The notes: a model not told the origin generated them from the letters alone. 19,735 nt of DNA from Verrucomicrobia bacterium UBA3750 (GCA_002371755.1 DFGM01000093.1:19031-38765); one strand, 5' to 3'. Positions 5,743 to 14,059 are shown, counted from the first letter of the stretch. Program-made: numbers and translations.

Positions 5743-6890
5743 CGTCTAATGGCTCTTCTCTCTCCGGTTGCCGCCCTTATTCCCACGGAGAGTATGGTGC
5801 CCGCCGCAAAGAACGCGCTGATCATGTTCGTGCCGCCATAGCTGAAGAAGGGTAGCGCCATGCCTTTCGTGGGCAGGGCCTCGCACACCACCCCCAGATT
5901 GAATATCGCCTGGAAGAATATGATGAACGCCATACCCATCGCGAGAAATCGCCCGAAGCGGTCTTGCGACTTCAATGCGATAATGACGGAAAGAACGAAG
6001 AACATGACGAAGAGCGCGACCACCGCGACAGAGAAGACGAGCCCCATCTCTTCGGCTCCGACTGCGAAGATGAAGTCTGTATGCGCCTCGGGCAGGTAGA
6101 GCTGTTTCTGCATGGATTGACCGAGCCCCACACCAAAGATATCGCCTCGCTGGATGGCGACAAGCGCCATTTTCGCCTGGTAAGCAGCGGCCTTTGCTGC
6201 GGCATCGGATACTGCGGCGCCGCCTTCCGCCGTTTCGGGATTGACGCCCAGAAACGCCAGTATGCGCGCCATGCGATTGGCGTTGGTGAAGACCCTGTAG
6301 CCGAGAAAAGCAAACCCGATGATGCCGAAAGAGCACAGATGGAGAATCCTCACGCCCGCCAGGAACATGACAAGCAACCCGACAAGCACGATTACCATGG
6401 TCGAGCCGAAGTCGGGTTCGAGAATCACAGGAAAGGCCATAAGGCCGATGAAGATGATGGGGAAAAGGGCGCCTCGCTTGAAAAGCTCCACTCGCCATCC
6501 GGCCTTATCCACAAACACCGAGACGAGTATGACGGTCGCGAGTTTCGCAAATTCGCTGGGCTGCAGCCGCACCGGCCCTATCGGAATCCAGCGGTGCGAA
6601 CCGTTGATGGCCTTGAAGCCGAATACGCACCAAAGCAGGGCGAATATGACGCCATAGAAGACCACGGCGAGCATCCAGTTGTCGCGCCAGCGCCTGTAGT
6701 CGAACGCGGCCGTGGCGGCCGCTATAAGAAGTCCCGCGCCAAGAAAGATGAATTGGCGCTTCATGAAATACAGGGGATCCCCGTGCAATCTGACGCCGTT
6801 CGCTCCGCTCGCACTTGAGAGAACGACAAGGCCCAGCGCCACGAGAGCCGTGACAACCAGGCCAAACAGATACAGGGTTCCCCTGCGCAC
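5739..6890 (-). CDS. ftsW: FtsW/RodA-family peptidoglycan polymerase (FtsW-like)
   Basis: A SEDS-family membrane protein of 383 residues with about ten transmembrane segments. These proteins polymerise glycan strands from lipid II together with a class B penicillin-binding protein. Family motifs seen are GSHRWIPIGPVRLQPSEFAK (97-116), LEPDFGSTMV, and PEAHTDFIFAVGAEEMG with the putative catalytic Asp272. The C-terminal signature LPTKGMALPFFSYGG is also present. FtsW is preferred over RodA because of the murD neighbour. An Ala-rich insert (about 222-236) lies in the large extracytoplasmic loop, a region that varies among homologues. No strong Shine-Dalgarno precedes the ATG, only GCGGAA. The LysM gene ends 20 bp upstream, and a hairpin spans that gap. 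Confidence 0.9.
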   Translation of the reverse strand: MRRGTLYLFGLVVTALVALGLVVLSSASGANGVRLHGDPLYFMKRQFIFLGAGLLIAAATAAFDYRRWRDNWMLAVVFYGVIFALLWCVFGFKAINGSHRWIPIGPVRLQPSEFAKLATVILVSVFVDKAGWRVELFKRGALFPIIFIGLMAFPVILEPDFGSTMVIVLVGLLVMFLAGVRILHLCSFGIIGFAFLGYRVFTNANRMARILAFLGVNPETAEGGAAVSDAAAKAAAYQAKMALVAIQRGDIFGVGLGQSMQKQLYLPEAHTDFIFAVGAEEMGLVFSVAVVALFVMFFVLSVIIALKSQDRFGRFLAMGMAFIIFFQAIFNLGVVCEALPTKGMALPFFSYGGTNMISAFFAAGTILSVGIRAATGERRAIRR

Positions 6891-6901
6891 CGTTCAATTC
6901 C

Positions 6902-6920
6902 GCAGAACGGTCAGTTCTGC
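6902..6920. other. Small hairpin at the LysM-ftsW junction
   Basis: GCAGAAC (6902-6908) pairs perfectly with GTTCTGC (6914-6920) around a 5-base loop that contains part of the LysM stop codon. It has no T-run, so it is not a typical terminator. It lies 11 bases before the ftsW ATG and could modulate ftsW translation; this is inference. Confidence 0.4.
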
Positions 6921-7972
6921 TCCTCGGGGAGGCGAATCACCTGACCCGGCTTGAGCTGGTCCTGCTCGCCCATGTTGTTGAGCTCGCGAATGACGGAAGG
7001 ATCGACGCCGAACGCGATGGAAAGCGCGATGATGTCCTCGCCTTCCTGAACCGTGTAGGGCATGGTGCCGACTTCGGAAGCCGCAAGTGCGGGTGTCGCG
7101 GGAGCGGGTTCCACCACCGGGGCGGCGTCGGTTGCGGCCGAGGCTGTTCCAGAGAGTGCCTCCGCGATCTCAGGCTGTGGCTCGACCACGGGGGCGGTCC
7201 TCACCTCAGGCTTTGCGGTGGTCTTCACCGCGGCGACTGGCTTGGGCGCGGTCTTCACCGTGGCGACAGGCTTGACTGCAACTGCCGCCGCCGCACCGGT
7301 CGCGGGCACTTTCAGCTTCTGGCCGATACGCACCGTGTCGCTCTGGAGAGCGTTGAGCTCCTTGAGCTGGCGGATGCTGATCTTGTGGGCTGCGGCTATC
7401 TTGCCGAGATAGTCGCCGGACTTGACCACATATTCCTTCGTTTCGCCGGAATAGGGCTTGTATTCTGGCTTGGCGGGCTTCTTCGCAAACGCGCCTTCCG
7501 GGACGCTCTGCACGCCCACGGCCACCTCGCCGGGGATCTGGATGGTCTGGCCGAGACGGACGACATCGTTCTTGAGCTGCGGGTTTGCTTTGCGCAGTGC
7601 GTCAAGCTTCACGTTGAACCTCTTGGAAATCTTGGCAAGATAGTCGCCGCGCTGCACGATGTAGGGGGTGGTGACGATGGCAGGCGTGGCGGGCGTGATG
7701 TCGATAGGCTTAGGCTCGGTCTTGCCAGGCGTGCCGGGGAGAGGCTGTTCCGGCTCGAGATTCTTGATTTCGATGGAAGGAGCGGGCTGTTCCGCGGGTT
7801 CATCCGCCTGCGTCACGTCTGGCGTGAGAGTGCCTTGGGCTGCAGGTTCGGTAGCGACAGCATTCGCCTTGAGTTGCGCCCTCTCGGCGGGCGGTATGTA
7901 GTTGGGATCCTTGCAACCTGCGACTACCGCTGCGACTGCTGCGGCACCGAGCACTATTCCGAGCTTGTTCAT
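6911..7972 (-). CDS. Lipoprotein with three LysM domains
   Basis: A 353-residue envelope protein. Residues 1-20 are a lipoprotein signal with lipobox VAGC, lipidated Cys20. Three LysM modules bind the N-acetylglucosamine-containing glycan of peptidoglycan: about 103-147 (YIVQRGDYLAKISKRFNV), about 180-223 (EYVVKSGDYLGKIAAAHKIS) and about 305-349 (PYTVQEGEDIIALSIAFGV). Pro/Ala/Val/Thr-rich linkers separate them; the third module is the most divergent. There is no peptidase or amidase domain, so it probably tethers or scaffolds. The start at 7972 is chosen because it gives the signal peptide and overlaps the murD stop as ATGA; upstream residues in frame are basic and overlap murD. Its place between murD and ftsW suggests a role in cell-wall synthesis or division. 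Confidence 0.88.
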   Translation of the reverse strand: MNKLGIVLGAAAVAAVVAGCKDPNYIPPAERAQLKANAVATEPAAQGTLTPDVTQADEPAEQPAPSIEIKNLEPEQPLPGTPGKTEPKPIDITPATPAIVTTPYIVQRGDYLAKISKRFNVKLDALRKANPQLKNDVVRLGQTIQIPGEVAVGVQSVPEGAFAKKPAKPEYKPYSGETKEYVVKSGDYLGKIAAAHKISIRQLKELNALQSDTVRIGQKLKVPATGAAAAVAVKPVATVKTAPKPVAAVKTTAKPEVRTAPVVEPQPEIAEALSGTASAATDAAPVVEPAPATPALAASEVGTMPYTVQEGEDIIALSIAFGVDPSVIRELNNMGEQDQLKPGQVIRLPEEQN

Positions 7973-9063
7973 CTTTTGTCTTTTCCTTTTTTGACGAGGT
8001 CGGCGAACCTTTGCCCGCGTTCCTCGAAACTTATAAACTGGTCGAAACTTGCCGCGCCTGGCGAAAGGAGCACCGTATCGCCAGGTCTGGCATCCCTCTT
8101 CGCCGCCTCCACAGCCCGCTCCAAAGTGCCGCATTCTTCACATTCCACGGCACTTTTCCAGGCCTCGGCAAACGACTCCGAGGATTGTCCAATAGTATAC
8201 ACTTTTTTGACCCTGTCAGTCAATGCCCCAATTGCACTTTTCGGGTCGTCTCCTTTGGGCAGGCCACCCGCAATCAGAAGGATGGGCGGGGTGGCCATTT
8301 CCACTCCGGCGGCAAGAGCGGCAATGCTGGTCGCCTTCGAATCGTCTATGTATGAAACGCCGCCGAAGACGCCTACTTTCTCCATCCTGTGCGGGAGAGG
8401 CCTGAACGCGAGGAAGGCTTTGCGTATGCGCTCGTCATCAAGGCCTGCGACCCGGAGCATCGCCACGGCAATACGCGCGTTGGGGGCGAGGATCGGGTTG
8501 TCGAAATACGAGCCTTCGTAGAGCTTTTCGGCGCCTTTGCCCCGCTCCCCGGCTTCGCAATCGAACGCGACCGGCGCGAAGTCGAGAAGCCTGCGCTTGA
8601 TCGCGTGGTATGCTTTCACCGAACCGTGGCGCGAGATATGGTCTTCCTGGAGGTTGAGAATCGCAGCGGCAACAAACGAATCCGGCTGCAGGCAAGTGGT
8701 CTCCAACTGGAAGGAGGACACCTCCACGACAGCCCACTCCGGAGGCGGTTCCATTTTGGCGACGCGCGAGACCGGGAGACCATAATTGCCGCACGGCACG
8801 CCCCCGAGCGCTTCGGCGAGCAGTTTCACGACGCTGGACTTGCCCTTGCTGCCCGTTACGGCCAGCATCTTCACCCCGCGCTTCGCGAGAGCCTCCACCC
8901 CCAGCTGGAGTTCGCTCACCACCCTTACGCCCGGCGAGGCCACCACAAGGCTGACGGGCGAGACGACGTGCGGGTGCGTCTGAGGCGGCAGGAGGTCTAA
9001 TGCCGCCTTGCCGCTTTCGCCATCCCCAAGGATGTATACTCCCTCGCCTTGCGCCTGACTCAT
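7969..9063 (-). CDS. murD: UDP-N-acetylmuramoylalanine--D-glutamate ligase, compact form
   Basis: MurD adds D-glutamate to UDP-MurNAc-L-Ala in the cytoplasm, using ATP. Visible motifs are the P-loop TGSKGKSS (about 69-76), VVEVSSFQLE, NLQEDHISRHGSVKAYHAIKRRLL, LPHRMEKVG and the signature YIDDSKATS. The Lys in AIKRR is at the usual carbamylated position. The protein has 364 residues against 430-460 normally. The N-terminal UDP-binding domain is reduced to about 65 residues. The segment between the DHISRHGS motif and LPHRM is also shortened, with the usual HNxxNA motif replaced by APNARIA. ATGA overlaps join it to the aminotransferase upstream and the LysM gene downstream. Identity as MurD is likely; a divergent Mur ligase with altered substrate is possible. 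Confidence 0.82.
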   Translation of the reverse strand: MSQAQGEGVYILGDGESGKAALDLLPPQTHPHVVSPVSLVVASPGVRVVSELQLGVEALAKRGVKMLAVTGSKGKSSVVKLLAEALGGVPCGNYGLPVSRVAKMEPPPEWAVVEVSSFQLETTCLQPDSFVAAAILNLQEDHISRHGSVKAYHAIKRRLLDFAPVAFDCEAGERGKGAEKLYEGSYFDNPILAPNARIAVAMLRVAGLDDERIRKAFLAFRPLPHRMEKVGVFGGVSYIDDSKATSIAALAAGVEMATPPILLIAGGLPKGDDPKSAIGALTDRVKKVYTIGQSSESFAEAWKSAVECEECGTLERAVEAAKRDARPGDTVLLSPGAASFDQFISFEERGQRFADLVKKGKDKR

Positions 9064-10133
9064 TTAAGAACCTCCAGCACTCTTTCCACTTCTTCATCCT
9101 GCATGCCCGAACCCGTGGGCAGGCATATCCCGCGCTTGAAGCAATCCTCGGCCGTGCTCCCCCCGTAGAAGCGGCAATCCTTGAAGACTTCCTGCATATG
9201 CATAGGCTTCCAAACGGGACGCGCCTCTATATCCGCGACGGCGAGTCTTGCAAGGAGCTCGTCGCGTCTCGCTTCCGATTCGACAAGCGCCACGGCAAGC
9301 CAGTTGTTTTCGCCCGGCACGTCGGGGACGAGGCGGAGCCCTGCGGCGCGATAGGCGGCCTTTATCTCTGCGCGGCGCGCGATGAAGCGCGGAAGCTTCG
9401 CGAGCTGCGCAAGCCCCACGGCTCCAAGAAGATTGCTGAGCCTGTAGTTGTAGCCCACCTCGCTATGCTCGTACCACGGGAACGGTTCGCGGCTTTGCTG
9501 GCTTCTTTTCCTCGCACGCGCCGCCATCGCATCGTCGTCGCAAAGAAACGCCCCGCCCCCGGAGGTCGTGATAATCTTGTTGCCGTTGAAGGAGTATACG
9601 CCTATCGCCCCTGCGCTTCCGGCCGCCCGGCCAGCACTCTTCGCCCCTACCGCCTCCGCCGAATCGCACACCAGAACTGCGCCGTATCGGGCGCACAGCT
9701 TCTCAAGCCTCGCATAATCGCAGCACCTGCCGTACAAATCGACTGATACTACCATCGTCTTGACGCCCTTCGCATCCTCCAATGCTTCTTCGAGACGCGT
9801 CAAGTCGCCGTTCAGCGTAGCGTCGCTATCGTAGAAGGCGACTTGGGTGCCCCTGTGCCAGGCGGGGCCTACGGTTGCGATAAAAGTAAGCGAAGGGGCG
9901 ATGACGAGCCATCCCGGGCCAACCCCGAACTCGGCCATGGCAAGATCGATTGCCGCCGTTCCAGAAGAGAGCGCCACTGCATGCCGGCGTCCTGCACTTG
10001 CGGCAATCGCACGCTCGAACTCATCCACCTTCGGTCCGCACGGGGCCACATAGCCCGAATCGAATGCCGCCATCACGGCGGCACGCTCGGCTTCATCCAC
10101 GCATGGCGGGGAAAGGAATATCCGCTTTCTCAT
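9060..10133 (-). CDS. DegT/DnrJ/EryC1/StrS-family sugar aminotransferase
   Basis: A PLP-dependent fold-type I enzyme of 357 residues. Members transfer an amino group from glutamate to a 4-keto or 3-keto nucleotide sugar, building amino sugars for glycans and lipopolysaccharide. It contains ALSSGTAAIDLAM (phosphate/PLP binding), Asp157 in VCDSAEAVGA, and the Schiff-base Lys186 in YSFNGNKIITTSGGGAF. The last motif resembles PglE-type UDP-4-amino enzymes. GYNYRLSNLLGAVGLAQL and the RPVWKPMHMQ segment are also family features. The start at 10133 gives MRKRIFLSPP, the usual N-terminus, and overlaps the upstream stop as ATGA; the longer frame is Arg-rich read-through of the neighbour. No other nucleotide-sugar gene is in the window, so the substrate is unknown. 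Confidence 0.9.
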   Translation of the reverse strand: MRKRIFLSPPCVDEAERAAVMAAFDSGYVAPCGPKVDEFERAIAASAGRRHAVALSSGTAAIDLAMAEFGVGPGWLVIAPSLTFIATVGPAWHRGTQVAFYDSDATLNGDLTRLEEALEDAKGVKTMVVSVDLYGRCCDYARLEKLCARYGAVLVCDSAEAVGAKSAGRAAGSAGAIGVYSFNGNKIITTSGGGAFLCDDDAMAARARKRSQQSREPFPWYEHSEVGYNYRLSNLLGAVGLAQLAKLPRFIARRAEIKAAYRAAGLRLVPDVPGENNWLAVALVESEARRDELLARLAVADIEARPVWKPMHMQEVFKDCRFYGGSTAEDCFKRGICLPTGSGMQDEEVERVLEVLK

Positions 10134-12079
10134 TTCGTGCCTTTCTCGAGGTCGTGGGCTTTCACCCAGCCTTCGTGCGAGGGCGTCGCGATGCGCACCC
10201 AGGCGCCATGACGGGAGACGGCCTCCGGCTCCGCCTCGCCGGGCGCGATATGGAAGCGTTCTATGACGGGAGCTTCCTCTTTCGGCGCAAAGCGGAGTTC
10301 CAGGATTCTGCCCGGGGCGGAGCCGCCTTCGTTCACGGCAACGGCTTCCGCTTCCATCCCGGAAGCGGCCGCATATTCGATGTTTATCTTTCTTGCGGCG
10401 ACATGAGAATAGGAACGCGCGGCGGTATCGTATACGGGAAGTTTCATCTCGGGGATTTCCTTCGCGCCGTCTGCGACGAAATACTCTATCCATACTATCC
10501 GCCCGGGGCGGCGCTCTTCCATATCCGGTATCGCGGCAAGCGGCACGAAGCCGCTTTCATATTCGAGCACGCACTTCAGGCGCACCACGTCGTTCGTCTC
10601 GACGCGCGTCCTGTCGGCGAATCTGGCAAGCTTGAAGCCGGAGCCGATGATGCCGGCGAAACCTTCCGGCTGTCCATCGCCGGGAAGCGGTTTTATCTCC
10701 ACAGAAATCGCGGGCGAATCGACTGCGAAGCTCTGAGAGAAAGAGAACATGGAGTGTCCGCTCTGCTGGCGGCGGTTGACCATGCCTTCCACGCGGAACG
10801 ACATCTCGCCTTTGAATGGGACGTCGTATCTCACGGGCACGGCGAGACGGCGCACGCGGTTGGAGGGATTTGCGCTTTCGCCGTCTTCCAGGTTTTCGCC
10901 GCCGCCCATAACGACCATGCCGAACATCTCGCTCGGCGTTATCCTTATCTGGTCGATCGTGACGGAGCGCGGGGATTCTATGGAGACCAGAAATCTGAAA
11001 GTCTCGCCCACCCGCACGTCGTTGGTGGATAGCGATACCGCCGCCTTTATCTCCACTGGCTCCTGCTGCTGTCCGTTGAAGGTCATGGACATCGCGCCCG
11101 GCGAGCCGAGGTTCATCATGCTGTTCGCCCGCTGCATCATCTGCTGATGCATGCGCTCTATCTCGTCGAAGATGCTCTGCGCGGGAGAAGAGAGAGGCAG
11201 CGAAACGACGAGCGCGACTACTGCGAACATGCGGATGAGGCGGCCTGCCAGGAAGAAGAGAAGCGAGACGGCGGCAATCGCGCCGGCGGTGACGGCGATA
11301 CGGCCTTTCCAGGCGTGGCGCAGAACAGGGCGGAACGCCGCGCGCCACGCCGGGAGCTCCTGTGCTCCATCGCCCGTCTTGCGCGCCAAGGCGGCCACAA
11401 TCCCCCGCTCCACGCTCTTCGTCTGCCCTATGCTCCATTCAAGACGCGAATAGATCTTGAGCGCCTTCGCCCAATTGCCTTCCATTATGTGGCAAGCCGC
11501 CTCGTTGAGGCGCGCCTCCGGGAACGAGAACTCCGAGAAAGCCCCGGCTTGCGCCTTGCCGCACGCTTTGCGCCAGCGGAACGCTTCGTCCTCGGAAAGC
11601 TCCACCGACTTGACGTCGTAAACGAGAGCATCCGGCATGGGGAGACCTTCTTGCGATTCATCAAGACCCGCAAGAGCGGCCTGCATCCCGGGCTTCACGT
11701 GCACGGGTATTTCGCGAGTGGCGCATTTGAGCACGCCTTCGCCCCCGTCTCCATATTCGAACTCGAGGCGCGGAAACCGCCAGACGCCTTCCTTCATCGG
11801 CCTGACACGGTAGATAAGCGTGCGGGAAAACTCGCCCGTATCCGTCTTTGCGCTCTCGTCGTCGACTTTCCACACTTTCGAATCCACCACTTTGGAGAGT
11901 GCCGGGGGATGGAGGCTCGTGAAGTCCGCCTGGCCTATGAAGTCTATCCTGAGGACCATCGGATCCCCGACCCGGACGTTGTTGGCGTCGAACGACGTGC
12001 GCGCAACAAGCGTCCCGCCCGTCACGCCGTCCAGCGTGATGGCCGAAAGAAGAATGCCGCATATGGAGGAAAGCATCAT
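10130..12079 (-). CDS. Double BatD-like envelope protein with C-terminal SH3-like segment
   Basis: A 649-residue protein that reads as two proteins joined. The N-terminal half has a weak signal or anchor (1-17), a BatD-like beta domain (about 25-130, with NNVRVGDPMVLRIDFIG), a short helical region (185-235) and a transmembrane helix (about 262-283). Directly after comes a second hydrophobic segment ending LPLSSPAQS (284-302), which looks like a signal peptide. A second BatD-like module follows (about 340-520, with VEIKPLPGDGQPEGFAGIIG). The end (about 613-646) looks like a bacterial SH3 domain (HGAWVRIATPSHEGWVK). BatD proteins are periplasm-facing partners of MoxR/vWA Bat proteins, none of which is present here. 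The ATG overlaps the TonB-like stop (ATGATG). A separate internal start at 11230 is possible but lacks a good Shine-Dalgarno. Confidence 0.75.
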   Translation of the reverse strand: MMLSSICGILLSAITLDGVTGGTLVARTSFDANNVRVGDPMVLRIDFIGQADFTSLHPPALSKVVDSKVWKVDDESAKTDTGEFSRTLIYRVRPMKEGVWRFPRLEFEYGDGGEGVLKCATREIPVHVKPGMQAALAGLDESQEGLPMPDALVYDVKSVELSEDEAFRWRKACGKAQAGAFSEFSFPEARLNEAACHIMEGNWAKALKIYSRLEWSIGQTKSVERGIVAALARKTGDGAQELPAWRAAFRPVLRHAWKGRIAVTAGAIAAVSLLFFLAGRLIRMFAVVALVVSLPLSSPAQSIFDEIERMHQQMMQRANSMMNLGSPGAMSMTFNGQQQEPVEIKAAVSLSTNDVRVGETFRFLVSIESPRSVTIDQIRITPSEMFGMVVMGGGENLEDGESANPSNRVRRLAVPVRYDVPFKGEMSFRVEGMVNRRQQSGHSMFSFSQSFAVDSPAISVEIKPLPGDGQPEGFAGIIGSGFKLARFADRTRVETNDVVRLKCVLEYESGFVPLAAIPDMEERRPGRIVWIEYFVADGAKEIPEMKLPVYDTAARSYSHVAARKINIEYAAASGMEAEAVAVNEGGSAPGRILELRFAPKEEAPVIERFHIAPGEAEPEAVSRHGAWVRIATPSHEGWVKAHDLEKGTK

Positions 12080-12900
12080 TGTGGTTTCACCTTGAAAGTG
12101 ACTACTACCGATTTGTTGGCTCTAAGGAAGGAATCGGAAAGGCCGGGGACGTACTTCACGAGCTGGGCGGCTTTGCGGACCGTGGCATCCGCGGCGGCAT
12201 CGCCGGAACCTTGCACGAGCGACCAGTTCACGACCCTGCCGCCTGCGTCAAAGTGCACCCTAAGCTTCATCTCGCGCAGGGAGGGCGAGTAGTTCGGCGA
12301 ATCCCACCTGTCGTAGAACGCCCTGTAGATGAGGGAAAGGCAGCGCTGTTCTTCGTTGGCCGCGAGCTGCTCCGTGGCGCCCGGCTTGTAGCCCATGTTG
12401 AGGAGCTTCTTTATCTCCGCGTCGGAGAGCGTCTTCTTGCCCGTGCGGCCGTTGTTCTGCGGCTTGGGTTGCGGTTTGGGCTTCTCGTTCACCACCTTCG
12501 CCTGGCTGCGCATCCTCGCAATACGCTCTTCGAGAGTCTCCTTCGGCTTGGGCTTCTCTTTCGGTTTCTCCGCCTCCTTCGGCTTCTCGTTGGGAGTTTT
12601 GACGACCGCATCCACCTTTGTCTCGGGCTTTGGCGGTTCCGGCGGCGGAGTCGCCGGCTTGGGAGGCTCGGGCTTGGGCGGGGTGGGCTTGGGCGGCTCC
12701 ACAGGAGGCGGCTCGTTGTCGACGCCGTCCAGATTCTCGTGAAGGACGAGCGTAAGATCCATGGGAATCACCGTCTCTTTGGCTTTCAAAGGCTGCACCG
12801 CGAGCCAGCAGAGGAAGAAGAAAACAAGATGCAGGAGGATGGCCAGCACGACATTTGTCATGCTGAACACTTCCGGCATCGGCTTTTCCTCCTCAAACAT
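12076..12900 (-). CDS. TonB/TolA-like energy transducer
   Basis: A 274-residue protein with the TonB/TolA layout. It has a short cytoplasmic N-terminus, one transmembrane helix (about 14-36) and a long Pro/Lys/Glu-rich periplasm-spanning segment (63-150, rich in PPKPEPPKP- and KPKEKPK-type repeats). A folded C-terminal domain (about 175-274) contains YRAFYDRWDSPNYS, LRVHFDAGGRVVNWSLVQGSG and ADATVRKAA. The AFYDRWDSP motif is closer to TolA-type C-terminal domains, while the Pro repeats resemble TonB. It would carry proton-motive energy from the adjacent ExbB/ExbD pair to the outer membrane. It begins 18 bp after exbD, with GGAAGGGG upstream. No TonB-dependent receptor is in the window, so whether it serves uptake or Tol-Pal-like envelope constriction is open. 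Confidence 0.88.
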   Translation of the reverse strand: MFEEEKPMPEVFSMTNVVLAILLHLVFFFLCWLAVQPLKAKETVIPMDLTLVLHENLDGVDNEPPPVEPPKPTPPKPEPPKPATPPPEPPKPETKVDAVVKTPNEKPKEAEKPKEKPKPKETLEERIARMRSQAKVVNEKPKPQPKPQNNGRTGKKTLSDAEIKKLLNMGYKPGATEQLAANEEQRCLSLIYRAFYDRWDSPNYSPSLREMKLRVHFDAGGRVVNWSLVQGSGDAAADATVRKAAQLVKYVPGLSDSFLRANKSVVVTFKVKPQ

Positions 12901-12918
12901 CGCCTTGCCGCCCCTTCC

Positions 12919-13332
12919 TTACTTCTCCACGGTGACGAGCGCCATCCTGCGGATCTTGCATTCGTAGACAATCTTCACGACCTGCATCACGGCTCCGTAC
13001 TCCAGCCGCTCATCGCCTCTCACGAGAACCGGCACTTCGGGATCTTCCGCCGCCATTGCTTTCAAGGTGTCGCGAAGCTCCTCCAGCGTGACGGGCTTGT
13101 CGTTGAGATAGCAGCCGGCGGGGAAAGCGACGGTGATGGTGTTGGCCTTATTGTCCTTCGTGGGCAGCTCGTCGGTCTTCGCCTGGGGAAGGATGATGCT
13201 GATGCCCTGCTCGAGTGCGGGCAGGGTGACGATGAATGTGACGAGCAGAAGGAAGGTAAGGTCGATAAGCGACGTCATATCGATCGTCGCCTTGGCCTTT
13301 TCGCCTCTTTGGCGTCTGCGCCTCAAGGACAT
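12919..13332 (-). CDS. exbD: ExbD/TolR-family biopolymer transport protein
   Basis: A 137-residue protein with a basic cytoplasmic N-terminus (MSLRRRRQRGEKAKA) and one transmembrane helix containing the conserved proton-path Asp24 (DMTSLIDLTFLLLVTFIV). A periplasmic domain follows, with the usual segments LNDKPVTLEEL and PVLVRGDERLEYG. With ExbB it forms the proton channel driving the TonB/TolA-like protein encoded next. I chose Met at 13332 because it gives the standard ExbD N-terminus and lies one base after the exbB stop; the longer frame would add 19 residues overlapping exbB. Confidence 0.92.
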   Translation of the reverse strand: MSLRRRRQRGEKAKATIDMTSLIDLTFLLLVTFIVTLPALEQGISIILPQAKTDELPTKDNKANTITVAFPAGCYLNDKPVTLEELRDTLKAMAAEDPEVPVLVRGDERLEYGAVMQVVKIVYECKIRRMALVTVEK

Positions 13333-13333
13333 C

Positions 13334-14059
13334 TCAAGCGCCCCTTCCCTGGAACTCGCACGCAATGCGGCCGGTGAGCTCGTCGGCAAAGCCTTCCATG
13401 TCGCTCGTGATGCTGCGGATGGAGGCGTTCATGCGGTTGAAAGCGATAACGCCGGGGATTGCTATCAAGAGCCCCACGACCGTCGTGACGAGAGCGGCGG
13501 AAATGGAAGGTGCGATGGTGGCTAGATTGGCACTCCCCGCCGTGCCCATTTCGGCAAAGGCGTCGAGCACGCCCCACACGGTGCCGAGAAGGCCTAGCAT
13601 TGGGGAAAGCGCCACCACGGTGGCGATTACGCCCATTCCGTGCTCTATGCGGATTTCCTCTTCGTCGAGCGAGTGTTCGCAGGTGGAGCGCACGAGTTCT
13701 ATTTCCCTGGCGGTAAGGGCGGCGGCGCCATCGCCGTCTGTCGACCTGCCCACAAGGAGGGAGCGGACGTCCGGGGTAAGCAGTTTCAAAAGCCTCTCGC
13801 ACGTCTCCTTGTAAATGCCCTCGATGCCGGTTGTGGAAGAGGGGCGGCGCTTCAGATAGTAGTCGAGCACGTCCGAGCCGGTGGAGAAGTCTCGCAAGAA
13901 GCGGCGTGTGACCATGGAGACGAACGCGAGCTCCCTGGCCTTGCCGATTATCACGGCCACCATCACCACGCTGCCCAAGAGCTGCAGCACCACAATCGCC
14001 TGGCCCATGAAATTCGAGCCGAGGAACCCTTCCACGAGGGAATTTGCGAACATTATCAT
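13334..14059 (-). CDS. exbB: ExbB/TolQ-family (MotA-like) proton channel protein
   Basis: A 241-residue MotA/TolQ/ExbB protein with three transmembrane regions: about 20-40, 143-168 and 185-207. Family motifs include VVALSPMLGLLGTVWGVLDAF and ATIAPSISAALVTTVVGLLIAIPGVIAFN, with the cytoplasmic stretch between helices 1 and 2 expected for the family. It assembles as a pentamer around the ExbD helices. The ATG at 14059 overlaps the rnhC stop as ATGA and has AAAGGAG about 7 bases upstream; a second ATG at 14053 is possible. exbD follows after one base. Confidence 0.93.
   Translation of the reverse strand: MIMFANSLVEGFLGSNFMGQAIVVLQLLGSVVMVAVIIGKARELAFVSMVTRRFLRDFSTGSDVLDYYLKRRPSSTTGIEGIYKETCERLLKLLTPDVRSLLVGRSTDGDGAAALTAREIELVRSTCEHSLDEEEIRIEHGMGVIATVVALSPMLGLLGTVWGVLDAFAEMGTAGSANLATIAPSISAALVTTVVGLLIAIPGVIAFNRMNASIRSITSDMEGFADELTGRIACEFQGRGA

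Noticed and set aside
10134..10493. Extended N-terminus for the DegT-family aminotransferase
   Set aside because: About 120 Arg-rich residues read through the BatD-like gene in another frame; the family begins at the MRKRIFLSPP segment.
12079..13377. A 432-codon open frame on the plus strand
   Set aside because: It is antisense to the TonB-like and ExbD genes, consists of Arg/Leu/His-rich runs mirroring their Pro/Lys repeats, and has no ribosome site or recognisable domain.
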